The translations under genes and the position numbers were made by a program. A DNA stretch of 64,000 nucleotides. Source: Acidocella sp. Lineage in GTDB: Bacteria > Pseudomonadota > Alphaproteobacteria > Acetobacterales > Acetobacteraceae. Positions 8,655-20,510 of the stretch are shown here, in pieces. Under the pieces are notes generated by a model that made no database searches, was not told the origin of the DNA, and saw nothing but the letters and a program-made list of their open reading frames with translations. The first letter of the stretch is position 1, and each line of letters opens with the position of its first letter. Location of the stretch: positions 1 to 64,000 of the forward strand of contig DAIDEE010000017.1 in assembly GCA_027308685.1 (NCBI GenBank), read 5' to 3'.

Positions 8655-8967
8655 GATCTCCCCAAGGTGAATGTGGAAAGATTTTAACATGTTAGCCTCG
8701 AGTTTGTGTAACAATCCTTGAAACAAAACAAAAAGCCTGCTATATGTGATAAAATTGCCACTATTTTAGCTCCGCCTGAAAAAAAGGCAAATTCATCGCG
8801 TGTTTGGGCGGTGATAGGGATTAAAATGCTGGCAATTACGTCCCTGACAGAAGGATATTTTCACCCGAATGGAACGGCGGCATTATTCGGCGGAGTGCAC
8901 CTGCCAAACACAAAAACGGCGCCGCATTGCTGCGACGCCGTTTGTGAAATGCCCTTAAAGCGCCGAA
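8655..8967. other. 313-bp intergenic region between ompA-like gene 3 and the cold-shock gene
   Basis: It holds the 5' leader and presumed promoter of ompA-like gene 3 on the minus strand, and the terminator of the cold-shock gene at 8909-8946. A plus-strand open frame that crosses the region and enters the cold-shock gene has no family features. I could not place a convincing -35/-10 pair. Confidence 0.5.
8909..8946 (-). terminator. Rho-independent terminator of the cold-shock gene
   Basis: Arms 8909-8926 and 8931-8946 (CACAAAAACGGCGCCGCA against a near-complement with two bulges) flank a 4-base TTGC loop, with a five-T run in the minus-strand direction. It begins 22 bases after the stop of the cold-shock gene. 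Confidence 0.82.
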
Positions 8968-9174
8968 TTAGGCAGCTTGCAGGTTTTCCGCTGAGAGCTT
9001 GCCTTGCTGGCCGCTCTGAATTTCATAACGGATCTTTTGGCCCTCATTGAGGGTGCCAAGGCTGGAGCGCTCGACAGCCGAAATATGCACGAATACATCT
9101 TTCGAACCATCGTCGGGCTGAATGAAGCCATAGCCCTTTTGAGCGTTAAACCACTTAACTGTACCTGATGCCAT
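8968..9174 (-). CDS. cspA: CspA-family cold-shock protein
   Basis: A 68-residue single cold-shock domain that binds single-stranded RNA and DNA and acts as an RNA chaperone. [20 protein letters not shown] contains RNP1 (KGYGFI), and DVFVHIS is RNP2. The ATG at 9174 is chosen because an AGGAGA site lies seven bases upstream and the family normally starts at this Met; an upstream in-frame start at 9192 would add MFRRCV. The gene stands alone, with about 160 bases of upstream noncoding sequence. Such long leaders are typical of cold-shock mRNAs, though none was folded here. Confidence 0.95.
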   Translation of the reverse strand: MASGTVKWFNAQKGYGFIQPDDGSKDVFVHISAVERSSLGTLNEGQKIRYEIQSGQQGKLSAENLQAA

Positions 9175-9334
9175 AACGCATCTCCTAAACAACAGCGACC
9201 CACAACGCGCGGGCCGAAATACTCTTCAATTGTCGGGAAGCGCCGAAGCCGTAAAGCCAGAAAGCACGTAACAACCAGAAACGAAAAGCGCCGTATGCAG
9301 TCTATACACAATTTTGAAGGGAAAGACCAGTGCA

Positions 9335-10735
9335 TTATCCTTTCGGTAAATCGCTGGTCTGCCAACCGCCCCCCAGAGCCTGAATTAGCAAAATACTGGC
9401 TAAAAGACGGCTTTGCTGAACGTTAAGGGCGGTTTGCTGGTCATTGAATAAGGTGGCTTGGGCTGAAACGACCGTGGTGTATGACTGCGTGCCTGCCTGG
9501 TATTCATTTAACGCAATTTGCACGGCCCGGCCGGCGTCATTGACCGCGGCTTGCTCCACCTGTGCCTGCTGCGCCAAAATCCGCAGATTTGATAGGTCGT
9601 CCTCAACTTGCTGAAACGCGGTGAGCACGCTCTGGCGGTAGGTGGCAACACTATCCTGATATCCGAATTTAGCGGCGGCCACGGTGGCGCTGCGGGTGCC
9701 GCCATTGAACAAGGTTTCGCTGGCGCTACTGCCGAGGGACCACAAAGCATTGCTGGCGGAAAACAGGCCGGAAATGGGGTTTGCCGAAAAGCCACCTAAA
9801 GCGGAAAGGCTGATGGTGGGGTAAAATGCGCCGATGGCAACGCCAATTTGCGCGTTGTTCTCGGCCATCACCCGCTCGGCGGCGGCGATATCGGGCCGGC
9901 GCTGTAATAATGTTGAGGGCACGCCGACTGGAATTTCCGGCATCTCGGCGATTTGCAGCCCGGCCGGGAGCGATAAATCAGCCGGGGCATGGCCAATGAG
10001 CACCGCAATGGCGTGCTCGTACTGGGCACGCGCCTCTCCGGCGCTGATAAGTTGCGCCTGTGCGCCTTCAAATTGGGTGCGCGCCGTGATGACGTCGAGC
10101 GGTGGTGCCACCCCGGCGTTAAACTGGTTTTGAGCAATTTGCAGGCTGCGCTGATAAGCAGCGACAGTCTGTTGTAGCAAAGAGATTTGAGCATCCGAGC
10201 CGCGCAGGTCAACGTAATCAGTTGCAAGCAACGCTTGTTCGGAGAGCGTTGCGTTGGCAAGGTCAGCCGCACTGGCCTGAGCAGCCGCGTTATTTACCTC
10301 GATCTGGCGGCGGATTTTACCCCATATGTCAGGTGACCAACTGACCGAGCCCTCAAACGTGCCGCTGGTATGCGGGCCACTGGCAGCCCCCGCGCCACCG
10401 GTGGCTGCACGGGTCGCGCTGCCATTGAGGCCGATGTTGGGGAATAATTGCCCGCGCACCTCATCGGTTATCGCTTCAGCTTGCTCAAAGGCGGCGTAAT
10501 CAGCCGCCAGGGTTTGATTGTTAATGGCAACCAGGGGCTCGAGTTGGTTAAGGTCGGGGTCATTGAAAACCACCCACCACTCACCCTTTGGCGCGGCATC
10601 AGAAGGTTGGGCCTGCACCCAGCCGGGCGCTTCCTTGTACGCAGCCGGGGCAGTCATGAGAGGTTGTTTGTAGTCTGGCCCCACCATGCAGCCACTCAGC
10701 GCGACACTCAGTGTCAAAACGAAAACTCGCTTCAT
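9335..10735 (-). CDS. NodT-family outer-membrane efflux lipoprotein (TolC-like channel)
   Basis: This is the outer-membrane channel of an RND tripartite pump. The 466-residue protein starts [20 protein letters not shown]; the SGC lipobox predicts a lipoprotein, supporting the ATG at 10735 rather than the longer frame. Two OEP repeats rich in Ala and Gln helices follow, with typical segments DYAAFEQAEAITDEVRGQLFPNIGLNGSATRA and RRPDIAAAERVMAENNAQIGVAIGAFYPTI. The start overlaps the preceding RND pump stop by four bases (ATGA). It is the last gene of the adaptor-pump-pump-channel operon. Confidence 0.93.
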   Translation of the reverse strand: MKRVFVLTLSVALSGCMVGPDYKQPLMTAPAAYKEAPGWVQAQPSDAAPKGEWWVVFNDPDLNQLEPLVAINNQTLAADYAAFEQAEAITDEVRGQLFPNIGLNGSATRAATGGAGAASGPHTSGTFEGSVSWSPDIWGKIRRQIEVNNAAAQASAADLANATLSEQALLATDYVDLRGSDAQISLLQQTVAAYQRSLQIAQNQFNAGVAPPLDVITARTQFEGAQAQLISAGEARAQYEHAIAVLIGHAPADLSLPAGLQIAEMPEIPVGVPSTLLQRRPDIAAAERVMAENNAQIGVAIGAFYPTISLSALGGFSANPISGLFSASNALWSLGSSASETLFNGGTRSATVAAAKFGYQDSVATYRQSVLTAFQQVEDDLSNLRILAQQAQVEQAAVNDAGRAVQIALNEYQAGTQSYTTVVSAQATLFNDQQTALNVQQSRLLASILLIQALGGGWQTSDLPKG

Positions 10736-13700
10736 TCGGCCTCCAACAGTCTTACCGCGCGCGGTGCCGCTTTGGTTGTCCGGCCCCAACGGTCCAGAAA
10801 GAGATACACCACGGGCGTGGTGTAGAGCGTTAGCGCCTGACTGACGATCAGGCCGCCGATGATGGTAATGCCTAGCGGTTGCCGGAGAGAGGCCCCCTGC
10901 CCCAACCCGATGGCCAGCGGCAAGGCACCCAGAATGGCCGCACAGGTGGTCATCATGATCGGACGAAACCGCAGAACAGCGGCTTTGAAAATGGCTTCAT
11001 GGGCGGGGAGATTATCGCTGCGCTCCAACTGTAGCGCGAAATCAATCATCAGGATCGCGTTTTTTTTCACGATACCGATCAGCAGAATAACACCGATCAA
11101 GGCTATAATGGTAAGTGGTATATTCAATATGAGCAGAAGCAGCAGAGCGCCAACGCCAGCCGAGGGAATGGTGGAGATAATGGTGATCGGGTGAATGGTG
11201 CTTTCATATAATATACCCAACACGGTATAAACGGCGGCTAGTGCTGCGAGAATTAACAGTGGTTCGGTGCTCATGGATGATTGAAAAGCGGCAGCAGTGC
11301 CGGCAAAACTGCCTTGAATGGAAATGGGAACATCCAAATCACTCATGGTTTTAGTGATTTGCGCCGCCGCGGTACCAAGCGCCACACCGGCGGGTAGGCT
11401 GAACGAGATGGTGCTGGCGAGTTCACCGTTTTGGTGATTGATCGCAACGGGCGTTGTGCCCGGCTTATACGATGCCACCGCTGCCAAGGGGATCATGGTT
11501 TCGGGGTTGGTACTCAGCGAGGTGCCGCTGGAGGCGCTTGATTTGCCGCTGCTGGCGATGCTGTTGGTGGCTTGGTTGGTTGCAGAATCTAACGCCACCG
11601 AAGCGACATTACTGGCTTTGCTGGCAGTACTGCCGGGCGCGATGATGGTGCCGGCGGGGAAATTGGTTTGCGAAGCGCCGCTGGCCGCCCCCCCCGCGGT
11701 GCTGATGTAAATTTGGCTTAGCATATCAGGGGTTTGCAGATATTGCGGTGCCAACTCCATGATAACTTTATATTGGTTCAGCGGATTATAGATGGTGGAC
11801 ACGGCGCGCTGCCCGTAAGCATCGTATAATGTGTTGTCGATTTCGGCGGGTGTAATATTATAGGCCGACGCGACAGTGCGGTTAATGACCACATCTGTTT
11901 CAAGCCCGCCCTGCTGTAAATCAGAATTCACGTCTAATAATGTTTTATCTAGCTTCAACGCGGCGACGATTTTAGGCATCCATGCGTATAAAGTCGCGGG
12001 GTCATCGCACAGCAAAGTATATTGATATTCGGCATTGCTCTGCCGTCCGCCAACCCGCAAGTCCTGTGCAGGGACCATGAAAGTTTGGGTGCCCGCAATG
12101 GCGGCCAGCGGTTTGCGCAGGCGGGCAACGATAGCCGTAGCCGAAACTTTACGCACCGATAATGGCTTCAACTGAATGAACAAAAAACCGCTGTTGGTGG
12201 CGCGCCCGCCGGTGAAACCGGAAACCGTAGCTACGCCGGGGTCATTCTGCACGATAGTTTGCAGCTCAGTAAGTTTTCGGCTCATCAAGGCAAACGAGAT
12301 GCTTTGATCGGCCCGGATATTACCAATAATCAGGCCGTTATCCTGCTCGGGGAAAAATCCCTTCGGCACCACAATGAATAAAAATATATTAAGACCTACT
12401 GTACAAAACAAAATAAAACCCACAAACCTGGCGTGGCGCAAGGCCCAGGCAAGAGAACGCTCGTAGCGGCGCTCCAGCCAGTTGAAGCCGGATTCCAAAG
12501 CCTGTTTGAACCGGCTTGGCTGCTTCGCGGCTTCAACATCATGCCGTAAAAACATTGCACACAGCATCGGCGTGGTGGTGAGCGAGATGGCGAGCGAGAT
12601 AAGAATGGTAATGGATAATGTTTCAGCAAACTCGCGGAACAGCCGGCCCATAATGCCGGGCATCAGCAATATGGGCAAAAATACAGCGATCAACGAGAGG
12701 CTCATGGATAGTACCGTGAAGCTGACTTCGGCGCTGCCACGCAGGGCGGCAGCCAATGGCTCCATACCATCTTCAAGATGACGTTGGGTGTTCTCAACAA
12801 CAACAACAGCATCATCCACCACGAAGCCGGTAGCGATGGTTAGGGCCATGAGAGATAAATTATCTAGGCTGAAGCCCAACAGATACATCGGCCCAAAGGT
12901 GCCGATGATGGAAACTGGTACGGCGATGCCTGGAATAATCGTTGAACGAACCGAACGAAGAAACAGAAATACCACGCCCACCACTAACAAAATAGCGATA
13001 AACAATGTGCGCTCGGTTTCGGATAACGCGCCGCGGATAGATTGCGAACGGTCCAGCGCCACCTGCATATGGATACTGGGGGGTAAGGCGGCAGCCAGAC
13101 GGGGCAGCATGGCATTTATTTCATCGACTGTTTGAATCACGTTTGCCGAAGGGCTCGGATGCAAAATAACAAGCACTGCGCGCTTACCGTTGAACAAACC
13201 CGCGTTATTGACGTTTTCAACCGAATTGGAGACTTTAGCGATATCTTGCAGATGCACAGCGGCACCATTGCGATAAGCGATGGTCAGATCACGGTATTGC
13301 TCGGCCACCGTCGCCTGGTCGTTGGTATAGATTTGAAACCGCTGGTTACCCTGATTTAAGTAGCCCTTTGGGCTATCAGCATTGGTAGCGGCGAGGGCGG
13401 CACGGACGTCTTCCAAGCCGATTCCATATTTATTTAACGGGCCGGGCTGGAGATCCACCCGCACAGCCGGCAATGCGGCGCCGCCCAACTCAACTTGGCC
13501 AATGCCATTAACCTGAGAGAATTGTTGCATCAGGATGGTATCGGCAGAATCGTATAATTGTCCTGGCGTCAGTGTGTCGGATGTCAAAGCCAGAATCATG
13601 ATCGGCGCGTCGGCAGGATTGACCTTCTCGTACGTGGGGTTGGCGCGTAGCGTGCTGGGTAGGTCTGCCCGGGCCGCCTGGATGGCAGCCTCAACATCGC

Positions 13701-14016
13701 GCGCGGCACCATCGATATTGCGGTCAAGCCCAAATTGTAAGGAAATGCGTGTGATGCCGACACCACTCTGCGAGGTCATTTCAGTGACATCAGAAATAAC
13801 GCCGAGATGCCGCTCCAGAGGCCCAGCCACCGAAGATGCCATGGTGCTCGGGCTGGCGCCGGCCTGAGAGGCAGTGACCTGAATGGTGGGAAACGAGATA
13901 TTAGGCAGCGGCGCCACCGGCAACTTGAAAAAAGCCAACGCACCGCTGAGCGCGATTCCCACTGTCAGCAGCGTTGTCGCAACGGGCCGCTTGATGAATA
14001 GGGCGCTCAGATTCAT
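10732..14016 (-). CDS. mdtC: RND efflux permease, MdtC-like, with an unusual low-complexity periplasmic insertion
   Basis: An inner-membrane proton-driven exporter of 1094 residues, second of two tandem RND pumps. The start [17 protein letters not shown] is typical. TM4 carries the paired aspartates ([13 protein letters not shown]) needed for proton transfer. Two sets of transmembrane helices and two periplasmic loops are present. The family usually has about 1020-1040 residues. The excess is explained by a segment at about residues 773-838 composed almost wholly of Ala, Ser, Thr, Asn and Gly, between YIST and the conserved [11 protein letters not shown] strand of the second periplasmic domain. 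MdtB/MdtC-type pairs often work as heterotrimers; that this pair does so is inferred from the arrangement. Substrate is unknown. Confidence 0.92.
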   Translation of the reverse strand: MNLSALFIKRPVATTLLTVGIALSGALAFFKLPVAPLPNISFPTIQVTASQAGASPSTMASSVAGPLERHLGVISDVTEMTSQSGVGITRISLQFGLDRNIDGAARDVEAAIQAARADLPSTLRANPTYEKVNPADAPIMILALTSDTLTPGQLYDSADTILMQQFSQVNGIGQVELGGAALPAVRVDLQPGPLNKYGIGLEDVRAALAATNADSPKGYLNQGNQRFQIYTNDQATVAEQYRDLTIAYRNGAAVHLQDIAKVSNSVENVNNAGLFNGKRAVLVILHPSPSANVIQTVDEINAMLPRLAAALPPSIHMQVALDRSQSIRGALSETERTLFIAILLVVGVVFLFLRSVRSTIIPGIAVPVSIIGTFGPMYLLGFSLDNLSLMALTIATGFVVDDAVVVVENTQRHLEDGMEPLAAALRGSAEVSFTVLSMSLSLIAVFLPILLMPGIMGRLFREFAETLSITILISLAISLTTTPMLCAMFLRHDVEAAKQPSRFKQALESGFNWLERRYERSLAWALRHARFVGFILFCTVGLNIFLFIVVPKGFFPEQDNGLIIGNIRADQSISFALMSRKLTELQTIVQNDPGVATVSGFTGGRATNSGFLFIQLKPLSVRKVSATAIVARLRKPLAAIAGTQTFMVPAQDLRVGGRQSNAEYQYTLLCDDPATLYAWMPKIVAALKLDKTLLDVNSDLQQGGLETDVVINRTVASAYNITPAEIDNTLYDAYGQRAVSTIYNPLNQYKVIMELAPQYLQTPDMLSQIYISTAGGAASGASQTNFPAGTIIAPGSTASKASNVASVALDSATNQATNSIASSGKSSASSGTSLSTNPETMIPLAAVASYKPGTTPVAINHQNGELASTISFSLPAGVALGTAAAQITKTMSDLDVPISIQGSFAGTAAAFQSSMSTEPLLILAALAAVYTVLGILYESTIHPITIISTIPSAGVGALLLLLILNIPLTIIALIGVILLIGIVKKNAILMIDFALQLERSDNLPAHEAIFKAAVLRFRPIMMTTCAAILGALPLAIGLGQGASLRQPLGITIIGGLIVSQALTLYTTPVVYLFLDRWGRTTKAAPRAVRLLEAE

Positions 14017-17000
14017 AAGGCACGCTGCTTCATACGCTGTGCCAGGGTGTCAAACGCCAGATAAATCACCGGTGTGGTAAACAAGGTGAGAACCTGGCTG
14101 ACCATCAGGCCACCGATGATGGCCAGACCCAAAGGAGCACGCAATTCAGCACCCTGCCCGCCACCCAGCCACAACGGTACGGCAGCCAGCATGGCAGCGA
14201 CAGTGGTCATGAGAATTGGGCGAAACCGCAGCATACTGGCTTCATAAATGGCATCGCGCGGAGATTTTCCTTCATGGCGTTCGGCGTGCAACGCAAAATC
14301 GATCATCATGATCGCATTCTTTTTTACGATACCGATGAGCAGGACGATGCCTATGATGCCGATAACATCAAGCCCATCCCCCGCAATCCACAAAAACAAC
14401 AACGCGCCAATGCCGGCTGAGGGCAAGGTTGAAAGAATGGTGACAGGATGAATGAAACTCTCATAAAGTACGCCAAGCACAATATAAACCGCAATAAGGG
14501 CAGCCAGTACCAGAAACACCTCGTTGCTGAGGGAGCTTTGAAAGGCCAGGGCTGCGCCTTCAAATGTCGTCGTGATTTGCGGTGGAAAGTTGAGGCTCTT
14601 CTCAGCGGTTGTGATATTATTGACCGCCGTTCCCAACGAGGCACCCGGCGCCAGGTTGAATGAAACCGTGGTTGCGGGAAACTGTCCCAGATGCTCGATT
14701 ACCAAAGGCTCAGGCTGCGTTGTGAATGTTGCGATCTCACGCAACGGCACTTGTCCGCCGCTGGCCGATGAAGATGGCAGATACATGTTTTCAAGCGCCG
14801 CTAGCCCATTAGCCATATCAGGATCGACGGTCATGATCACGCGGTACTGATTGGTCTGGGTGAAAATCGTCGAGATTATCCGCTGGCCAAACGCATCGTA
14901 TAAGGCGCTATCCACGGTAGCAGGCGTTATACCAAACTGCGCGGCATTCGCGCGGTTGATGTTGATGTAAACCGAGAGACCACGATTAGCCAGATCAGAG
15001 GCGAGATCCGTCAGTTGCGGGACTGTTGATAATTTTGCCATCAACAGTGGCACGTATTTGGTGAAATCGGCCTGGTTGATGTCCTCAAGTGAGAACTGAT
15101 ACTGTGTGGGGCTGACGACGGTGTTGAGCGTGAGACTTTGCACGGGCTGCATGTATAATTTAATGCCCGGCACATTTTCGACTTCCTGATTCAACCTGAT
15201 AATGATGGCACTGGCGGAATCACGGCGTTGATTGAGTGGCTTGAGATTTATCAGGAAGCGGCCCTGGTTGAGCGTATTATTGGTGCCGTCGATCCCGATA
15301 TACGATGACAGACTGACAACATCCTTATCCTTCAAAATGACGTTGGCAAGCTGTTGCTGATGCAGCGCCATAGCCGCGTAGGAAGTGGATTGTGACGCCT
15401 GGGTGATCCCTTCGATCACGCCATTGTCTTGCACCGGAAAAAAGCCCTTTGGAATATAAACATACATCGCCACTGTCAGAAAAAGTGCTGCCACGGCTAC
15501 CGTGAGTGTGAGGCGTGAATGCACCAGCACCCAGGTCAGGCCACGGCCGTAGGCGGCGATCAGGCGATTGAAAATCTCCTCGCTTTTTTGCTCAAACTTA
15601 TTAGGGTGCTGATCAGCTTTATCTTTGAGGATTCGAGCGCATAACATCGGCACCAGGGTTAATGCCGTGATCGCCGAAATGATGATGGTCACAGCGAGGG
15701 TGATGGCAAATTCGCTGAATAGCCGTCCCACCACGTCGCCCATGAACAACAAGGGGATCAATACGGCGATCAGAGACACCGTCAGAGAGATAATGGTGAA
15801 ACCGATCTGCCCGGCACCTTTGAGGGCCGCTTGCATCGGCGGCTCGCCCATGTCGATAAAGCGCGAGATGTTTTCAATCATCACGATGGAGTCATCCACC
15901 ACGAAGCCGGTGGCGACGATCAGCGCCATGAGTGAAAGGTTATCGATTGAAAAGCCAAACATATACATCGCAGCCAGCGTTCCGATTAACGAGACGGGCA
16001 CCGAGATGCTGGGGATAAGGGTGGCGCGGAAATTGCGCAAAAACAGGAAAATAACCAGCACCACCAATGACACACTCAACATCAATTCAAATTCGGCATC
16101 CGAGACAGAGGCGCGAATGGCGGTGGTGCCGTCGGAGAGTACCGTCACGGTCATGGAGGCGGGCAAGCCAGCCTGCAGCGTGGCGAGTTGCTTTTTGATT
16201 GCATCAACAGTTTGAATGACGTTGGCGTTGGGTTGACGGTCAACATTGAGGATGATCGCCGGCGTGCGATTCATCCAGGCCCCCAGCTCCTCATTTTGTG
16301 GTGCTGAGATAACGGTGGCGACGTCCTTCAAGCGCACTGGCGCACCATTTTTGTAGGCTATGACAAGGTTATTATACTGCGCCGGATCGGTAATCTGGTC
16401 GTTGGCATTGATGGTGTAGGTTTGTGCTGGGCCCGAAAAGCTGCCCTTGGGCGTATTGACGTTAAGGTTGTTCACGATGGTGCGAATATTGTCGATGCTC
16501 AGGCCATATGAAGCCAATGCAAGCGGGTTAACCTGTACCCGTACCGCGAGCTTATTGCCACCACTGATGGTGACCAGACCCACGCCCGAAATCTCGGATA
16601 TCTTCGACGCGAGTTGGGAGTCCGCCAACGCCTCGAGATCGGTGAGCGCCAATGTTTTTGATGTCACTGCCAGAGTCAAAATCGGCGCGTCGGCGGGATT
16701 CACTTTTGCATAAATCGGCGGCGCCGGCAGGTCGCTGGGCAGTAGGTTGCCGGCCGCATTGATGGCAGCCTGAACTTCCTGCTCGGCGACATCGAGGCTG
16801 AGAGCGAGGCTGAATTGCAGCGTGATCACCGAGGCTCCGGCGGAACTGGCCGAGGACATCTGCTGCAAGCCTTCCATCTCGCCAAGTTGGCGTTCCAGTG
16901 GCGCGGTGACTGAGGATGTCATCACTTGCGGACTGGCGCCGGGGTAAAATGTCTGCACCTGGATGGTGGGGTAATCGACATCGGGCAACGCCGAAACAGG

Positions 17001-17096
17001 TAAAAATTTATAGGCCAGTAAGCCCAACAGCACCACCGCAATCATCAACAGCGAAGTTGCAACCGGCCTGAGGATAAATAGTTTAGAGGGGTTCAT
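14013..17096 (-). CDS. mdtB: RND efflux permease, MdtB-like
   Basis: A 1027-residue RND transporter of normal length, first of the tandem pair. It starts [24 protein letters not shown]4 has [13 protein letters not shown] with the proton-relay aspartates, and the C-terminus has the usual [15 protein letters not shown] and [14 protein letters not shown] motifs. It overlaps the next pump gene by four bases and follows the adaptor gene after 13 bases, so the four genes form one operon. It works in the inner membrane with the adaptor and the NodT-type channel; the substrate cannot be read from sequence. Confidence 0.94.
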   Translation of the reverse strand: MNPSKLFILRPVATSLLMIAVVLLGLLAYKFLPVSALPDVDYPTIQVQTFYPGASPQVMTSSVTAPLERQLGEMEGLQQMSSASSAGASVITLQFSLALSLDVAEQEVQAAINAAGNLLPSDLPAPPIYAKVNPADAPILTLAVTSKTLALTDLEALADSQLASKISEISGVGLVTISGGNKLAVRVQVNPLALASYGLSIDNIRTIVNNLNVNTPKGSFSGPAQTYTINANDQITDPAQYNNLVIAYKNGAPVRLKDVATVISAPQNEELGAWMNRTPAIILNVDRQPNANVIQTVDAIKKQLATLQAGLPASMTVTVLSDGTTAIRASVSDAEFELMLSVSLVVLVIFLFLRNFRATLIPSISVPVSLIGTLAAMYMFGFSIDNLSLMALIVATGFVVDDSIVMIENISRFIDMGEPPMQAALKGAGQIGFTIISLTVSLIAVLIPLLFMGDVVGRLFSEFAITLAVTIIISAITALTLVPMLCARILKDKADQHPNKFEQKSEEIFNRLIAAYGRGLTWVLVHSRLTLTVAVAALFLTVAMYVYIPKGFFPVQDNGVIEGITQASQSTSYAAMALHQQQLANVILKDKDVVSLSSYIGIDGTNNTLNQGRFLINLKPLNQRRDSASAIIIRLNQEVENVPGIKLYMQPVQSLTLNTVVSPTQYQFSLEDINQADFTKYVPLLMAKLSTVPQLTDLASDLANRGLSVYININRANAAQFGITPATVDSALYDAFGQRIISTIFTQTNQYRVIMTVDPDMANGLAALENMYLPSSSASGGQVPLREIATFTTQPEPLVIEHLGQFPATTVSFNLAPGASLGTAVNNITTAEKSLNFPPQITTTFEGAALAFQSSLSNEVFLVLAALIAVYIVLGVLYESFIHPVTILSTLPSAGIGALLFLWIAGDGLDVIGIIGIVLLIGIVKKNAIMMIDFALHAERHEGKSPRDAIYEASMLRFRPILMTTVAAMLAAVPLWLGGGQGAELRAPLGLAIIGGLMVSQVLTLFTTPVIYLAFDTLAQRMKQRAL

Positions 17097-17109
17097 GGGT
17101 GCGCAGGAA

Positions 17110-18336
17110 TTACTGCGCTACCGCTGGCGGCAGATGTTTTTTATGCGGCGTGGCGCTGGAGCCGGGTGCGCCAGCGGCGGTAGCTATGGTTACCTTCATG
17201 CCGTTGGTCAGCCGGTCCACACCGTCGGTCACCACCACCTGTCCTGGTGTTAGCCCTTTACGAATAACGGTATTGATGCCGTCGGTTATTCCTGGAGTGA
17301 TGGTTTGAACGGACACCGTGTTATCAGCGCCTACCACATACACATAATTGCCTGGTGCGCCGCTTTGCACGGCTTGCGCGGGCACTAACGGAACATTCCG
17401 CAAAGTTTTGACTGTTAAATGAAGATTGACAAATTCGTTCGGAAATAAAACGGCGTTTGCATTAGCGAAAGTGGCTCGCAATTTTACCGTGCCGGTACTG
17501 GTGTTGACCTGGTTATCAACGGCGGTCAGCGTGCCATCGGCAATTTTCGTCGTGTCATCGCTGGTATAAGCGCTGGCGGTTAACGTGGCACCGGATTGAA
17601 TCTGCGCCAGTACCGGCGCCAGTTCGGTTTGCGGAATGCTGAAAATAACCGTGATGGGAGAGATGGTCGTGATGACTCCTATACCGGTACTACTGCCAGA
17701 GGTGACGTAATTACCAGGATCGACCAGACGCAACCCCACAGTGCCCGCGACCGGCGCAATGATATGGCAATAGGTGAGATCGAGCTTGGCAGTGTCAATC
17801 TGGGCTTGATCCACCTGAACTGTGGCGGTCTCCTGCGCGACCAGGAATTTCTGGTCGGCCACCTGCTGAGCCGAAATGGAGTCCTGTTTTTGAAGTATTT
17901 CATAGCGGGCGAGGTCGGACTTCGCTTGCGCCAGGGTAGCGCTGTCCTTGGCCTGCTGGGCGGTATATTGTTCCAGTTGTACCTGATAAGGCCGCGGGTC
18001 GATTTGGGCGAGGTATTGACCCTTCGTGACGGTTTCGCCTTCGCTGAACGCGACGTCAGTCAAGTAGCCACTTAGTTGCGGGAGCACCGTGACAGTGGCG
18101 GTGGGCGTTACGGTTCCCAGGGCGGTTAGCGTTTCGGGCATTGCGCCAGATACGACTTTTGCCACACCCACCGCCTGCGCAGACGCCACATGGGTAGTGG
18201 CTGACGACCCAGCATGACGCCAGTAGGTGAAAATCCCGATAAGAAAAATAATGATCAGCAGGAAAATCGGCCAGCGCCAACGCTGCTTCGGTTTTGCTAC
18301 GCCGTCGACTACCTGTTCAACCACGCCTAACTCCAT
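17110..18336 (-). CDS. mdtA: RND periplasmic adaptor (membrane fusion protein), MdtA-like
   Basis: A 408-residue HlyD/AcrA-type adaptor. A short cytoplasmic N-terminus with basic residues (KPKQRWRWP) precedes one membrane anchor at about residues 22-42. Next come lipoyl and hairpin regions ([30 protein letters not shown], then coiled-coil [27 protein letters not shown]), and a beta-barrel and membrane-proximal domain ending in [15 protein letters not shown]-like sequence. It is the first gene of the efflux operon. A 32-bp inverted repeat lies upstream, between this gene and serS, and may be its operator. Confidence 0.94.
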   Translation of the reverse strand: MELGVVEQVVDGVAKPKQRWRWPIFLLIIIFLIGIFTYWRHAGSSATTHVASAQAVGVAKVVSGAMPETLTALGTVTPTATVTVLPQLSGYLTDVAFSEGETVTKGQYLAQIDPRPYQVQLEQYTAQQAKDSATLAQAKSDLARYEILQKQDSISAQQVADQKFLVAQETATVQVDQAQIDTAKLDLTYCHIIAPVAGTVGLRLVDPGNYVTSGSSTGIGVITTISPITVIFSIPQTELAPVLAQIQSGATLTASAYTSDDTTKIADGTLTAVDNQVNTSTGTVKLRATFANANAVLFPNEFVNLHLTVKTLRNVPLVPAQAVQSGAPGNYVYVVGADNTVSVQTITPGITDGINTVIRKGLTPGQVVVTDGVDRLTNGMKVTIATAAGAPGSSATPHKKHLPPAVAQ

Positions 18337-18392
18337 TCGTTTTAGACTACATGGCGATAACTAGCCGGTATTCCCACATCATTCATGTTTGT

Positions 18393-18424
18393 CGTGTTAC
18401 TGGGGTATGACAAAACGTAACACG
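18393..18424. promoter_or_regulatory. Inverted repeat upstream of the efflux operon, operator candidate
   Basis: CGTGTTAC (18393-18400) and its exact complement GTAACACG (18417-18424) are separated by 16 bases. The dyad starts 57 bases upstream of the adaptor ATG and lies just after the serS stop. No T-run follows it in the serS direction, so a terminator is unlikely. A TetR- or MarR-type operator is plausible, but no regulator gene lies nearby. Confidence 0.45.
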
Positions 18425-18430
18425 CAAAAT

Positions 18431-19705
18431 TCAGATGGGACGTATAACCGTCAGACCGCCCATGTAAGGGCGCAGAACCTCAGGCACGCTAACCGTTCCG
18501 TCCTCGTTCTGATAGGTCTCGAGCACTGCAATCAAGGCGCGGCCAACGGCCACACCCGAGCCATTCAGTGTGTGCACAAAGCTCAGGGTTTTGCCGTCTG
18601 CTTCTCGGTAGCGGGCATTCATCCGGCGGGCCTGGAAGGCGCGGGTGTTCGAGCAGGAGGAAATTTCCCGGTACATGCCCTGCCCCGGCAGCCACACCTC
18701 AAGGTCATATGTTTTTGCCGCTGAAAACCCGGTGTCGCCCGCGCATAGCAGCACCCGGCGGTAAGCCAGGCCGAGGCGCTCCAGAATGGTTTCAGCACAG
18801 TGCGTCATGCGTTCATGTTCGGCATCGCTATCATTGGGATGCGTGATGCTGACCATTTCCACTTTGGGAAACTGATGCTGCCGCAACATGCCGCGCACAT
18901 CTCGCCCGGCCGATCCGGCTTCTGAGCGAAAGCATGGGGTCAGCGCGGTGACACGTATGGGCAGTTGGGCTACCGGCAAAATCTCGTTGGCCGCCAGATT
19001 GGTCAACGAGACTTCGGCGGTGGGGATCAGCCAGCGGCCATCGGTGGTTTTGAACAAATCCTCGGCGAATTTTGGAAGCTGGCCAGTGCCGAACATGCTG
19101 GTGTCGTTCACCAGCAACGGGACTGTGGTTTCCGTATAACAATGTTCATTGGTGTGAACATCGAGCATGAATTGCCCGAGGGCGCGCTCCAACCGGGCGA
19201 GTCCGCCGCGCAACACGGTAAAGCGCGCGCCGGCCAGTTTGGCGGCCATCGCAAAATCCATCTGGCCGAGGGTCTCGCCGAGTTCGAAATGCTGCTTTGG
19301 CGCAAACGAAAATTCTTTGATTTCACCAACAAATTTTACAATCACGTTGTCAGCCTCATCGCGGCCATCGGGAACGTCATTGTCTAAAATATTAGGAAGA
19401 GAACTTAGCCAATCTCGAAGTGCCTTATCAGTTTCCGGCAAACTTTTTTTTGCCTCACTGATGGCAAAACTGGCATTCTTGGCTTCGCTCTCAAGAACTG
19501 TGGTGTCCTCCTTCGCCCGTTTGGCTATGCCAACGCGCTTGGAGATTTCATTCAACTGCGCCTGCGCAGTTTCTGCAGTTGTGACGATGTGCCGGCGATG
19601 TGTATCGATGTCGAGAATTCTACGTGCCACCGGTTCCATCCGACGACGGGCCATGGCAGCATCGAAGGCTGCGGCATCCTCACGAATGCTACGGATATCA
19701 TGCAT
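18431..19705 (-). CDS. serS: Seryl-tRNA synthetase
   Basis: A cytoplasmic class II synthetase charging tRNA-Ser (and tRNA-Sec precursors). The 424-residue protein starts [15 protein letters not shown], the usual N-terminus; the open frame begins eight codons earlier without homology. The N-terminal coiled-coil arm spans about residues 30-100. Motif 2 is [20 protein letters not shown], and motif 3 is [17 protein letters not shown]. The start overlaps the tatC stop by eight bases, placing serS last in a long operon running from argS. Confidence 0.97.
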   Translation of the reverse strand: MHDIRSIREDAAAFDAAMARRRMEPVARRILDIDTHRRHIVTTAETAQAQLNEISKRVGIAKRAKEDTTVLESEAKNASFAISEAKKSLPETDKALRDWLSSLPNILDNDVPDGRDEADNVIVKFVGEIKEFSFAPKQHFELGETLGQMDFAMAAKLAGARFTVLRGGLARLERALGQFMLDVHTNEHCYTETTVPLLVNDTSMFGTGQLPKFAEDLFKTTDGRWLIPTAEVSLTNLAANEILPVAQLPIRVTALTPCFRSEAGSAGRDVRGMLRQHQFPKVEMVSITHPNDSDAEHERMTHCAETILERLGLAYRRVLLCAGDTGFSAAKTYDLEVWLPGQGMYREISSCSNTRAFQARRMNARYREADGKTLSFVHTLNGSGVAVGRALIAVLETYQNEDGTVSVPEVLRPYMGGLTVIRPI

Positions 19706-20507
19706 CGGTTTCGTCCACACTGGCTTCATCGGTGGTCTTTGGCTCGACCATCTTTACCGAAAACACTGAAATTTCATAAAGTAATATAAGAGGTATCGCG
19801 AGACCGGACTGGGTCAGCACATCCGGCGGCGTTAAAATCGCTGCCACAATAAAGCACCCAACATACGCGTAACGCCGGTATTTTTTCAAACCAGCTGAGG
19901 TAACGATACCAACTTTGCCCAGCAGCGTGAGCAGCACCGGCAACTCAAACGAAAGCCCGAACGCAAAGATCAGCTTCATGACCAAATTGAGATAATCAGA
20001 AACCTTAGCCATCAGATCGATCTGAACATCAGCGCCGGGGGCGGTGTTCTGAAAGCTCAGGAAAAACTTCCAGGCGGTGGGAAAAATCACGTAATAGGCC
20101 AGCGCCCCACCGGCGAAAAACAAGATCGGGGTGACGACCAAAAACGGCAGCATTGCCCGCTTTTCCTTGCGGTACAAGCCAGGCGCGATGAACAGCCATA
20201 ATTGCGAGGCGATCACCGGGAACGACAAAAACAGGGCGCCGAACATCGCAACCTTGATGTAAGTGAAAAACGCCTCGTAGAGCGCCGTGTAAATCAGTTG
20301 CGGCTTCTGGCCTCGGGCTTCAAGCGCGTGCGCCAGCGGGGCTGCCAAAAAATCATAAATCTGCGGGGCAAAATGGTAGCAGATGCCAAACGCTGCGAGA
20401 AACGCGATGCCCGACCACATCAGCCGGCGCCGTAACTCGGCTAAATGGTCGAGCAATGGCATCTCTTTGTCATTGATCTCGTCGGTCGTCGGTTCAGCAT
20501 CCGCCAT
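19698..20507 (-). CDS. tatC: TatC, core of the twin-arginine translocase
   Basis: TatC is the inner-membrane receptor for folded twin-arginine substrates. The 269-residue protein has six membrane segments and family motifs [17 protein letters not shown] at the N-terminus and [40 protein letters not shown] near TM5. It follows tatB by three bases. tatA is not in the window, so it must be elsewhere or TatB may serve both roles. Confidence 0.97.
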   Translation of the reverse strand: MADAEPTTDEINDKEMPLLDHLAELRRRLMWSGIAFLAAFGICYHFAPQIYDFLAAPLAHALEARGQKPQLIYTALYEAFFTYIKVAMFGALFLSFPVIASQLWLFIAPGLYRKEKRAMLPFLVVTPILFFAGGALAYYVIFPTAWKFFLSFQNTAPGADVQIDLMAKVSDYLNLVMKLIFAFGLSFELPVLLTLLGKVGIVTSAGLKKYRRYAYVGCFIVAAILTPPDVLTQSGLAIPLILLYEISVFSVKMVEPKTTDEASVDETDA

Positions 20508-20510
20508 CGT

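Noticed and set aside
8718-9050. A 110-codon plus-strand open frame in the intergenic region
   Set aside because: It runs antisense into the cold-shock gene, crosses its terminator and has no ribosome-binding site or family similarity.
15625-16215. A 196-codon plus-strand open frame
   Set aside because: Antisense to a conserved part of the MdtB-like pump; composition reflects the opposite strand.
18337-18430. Terminator of serS
   Set aside because: The only dyad there has a 16-base spacer and no T-run on the serS strand, so an operator is more likely.
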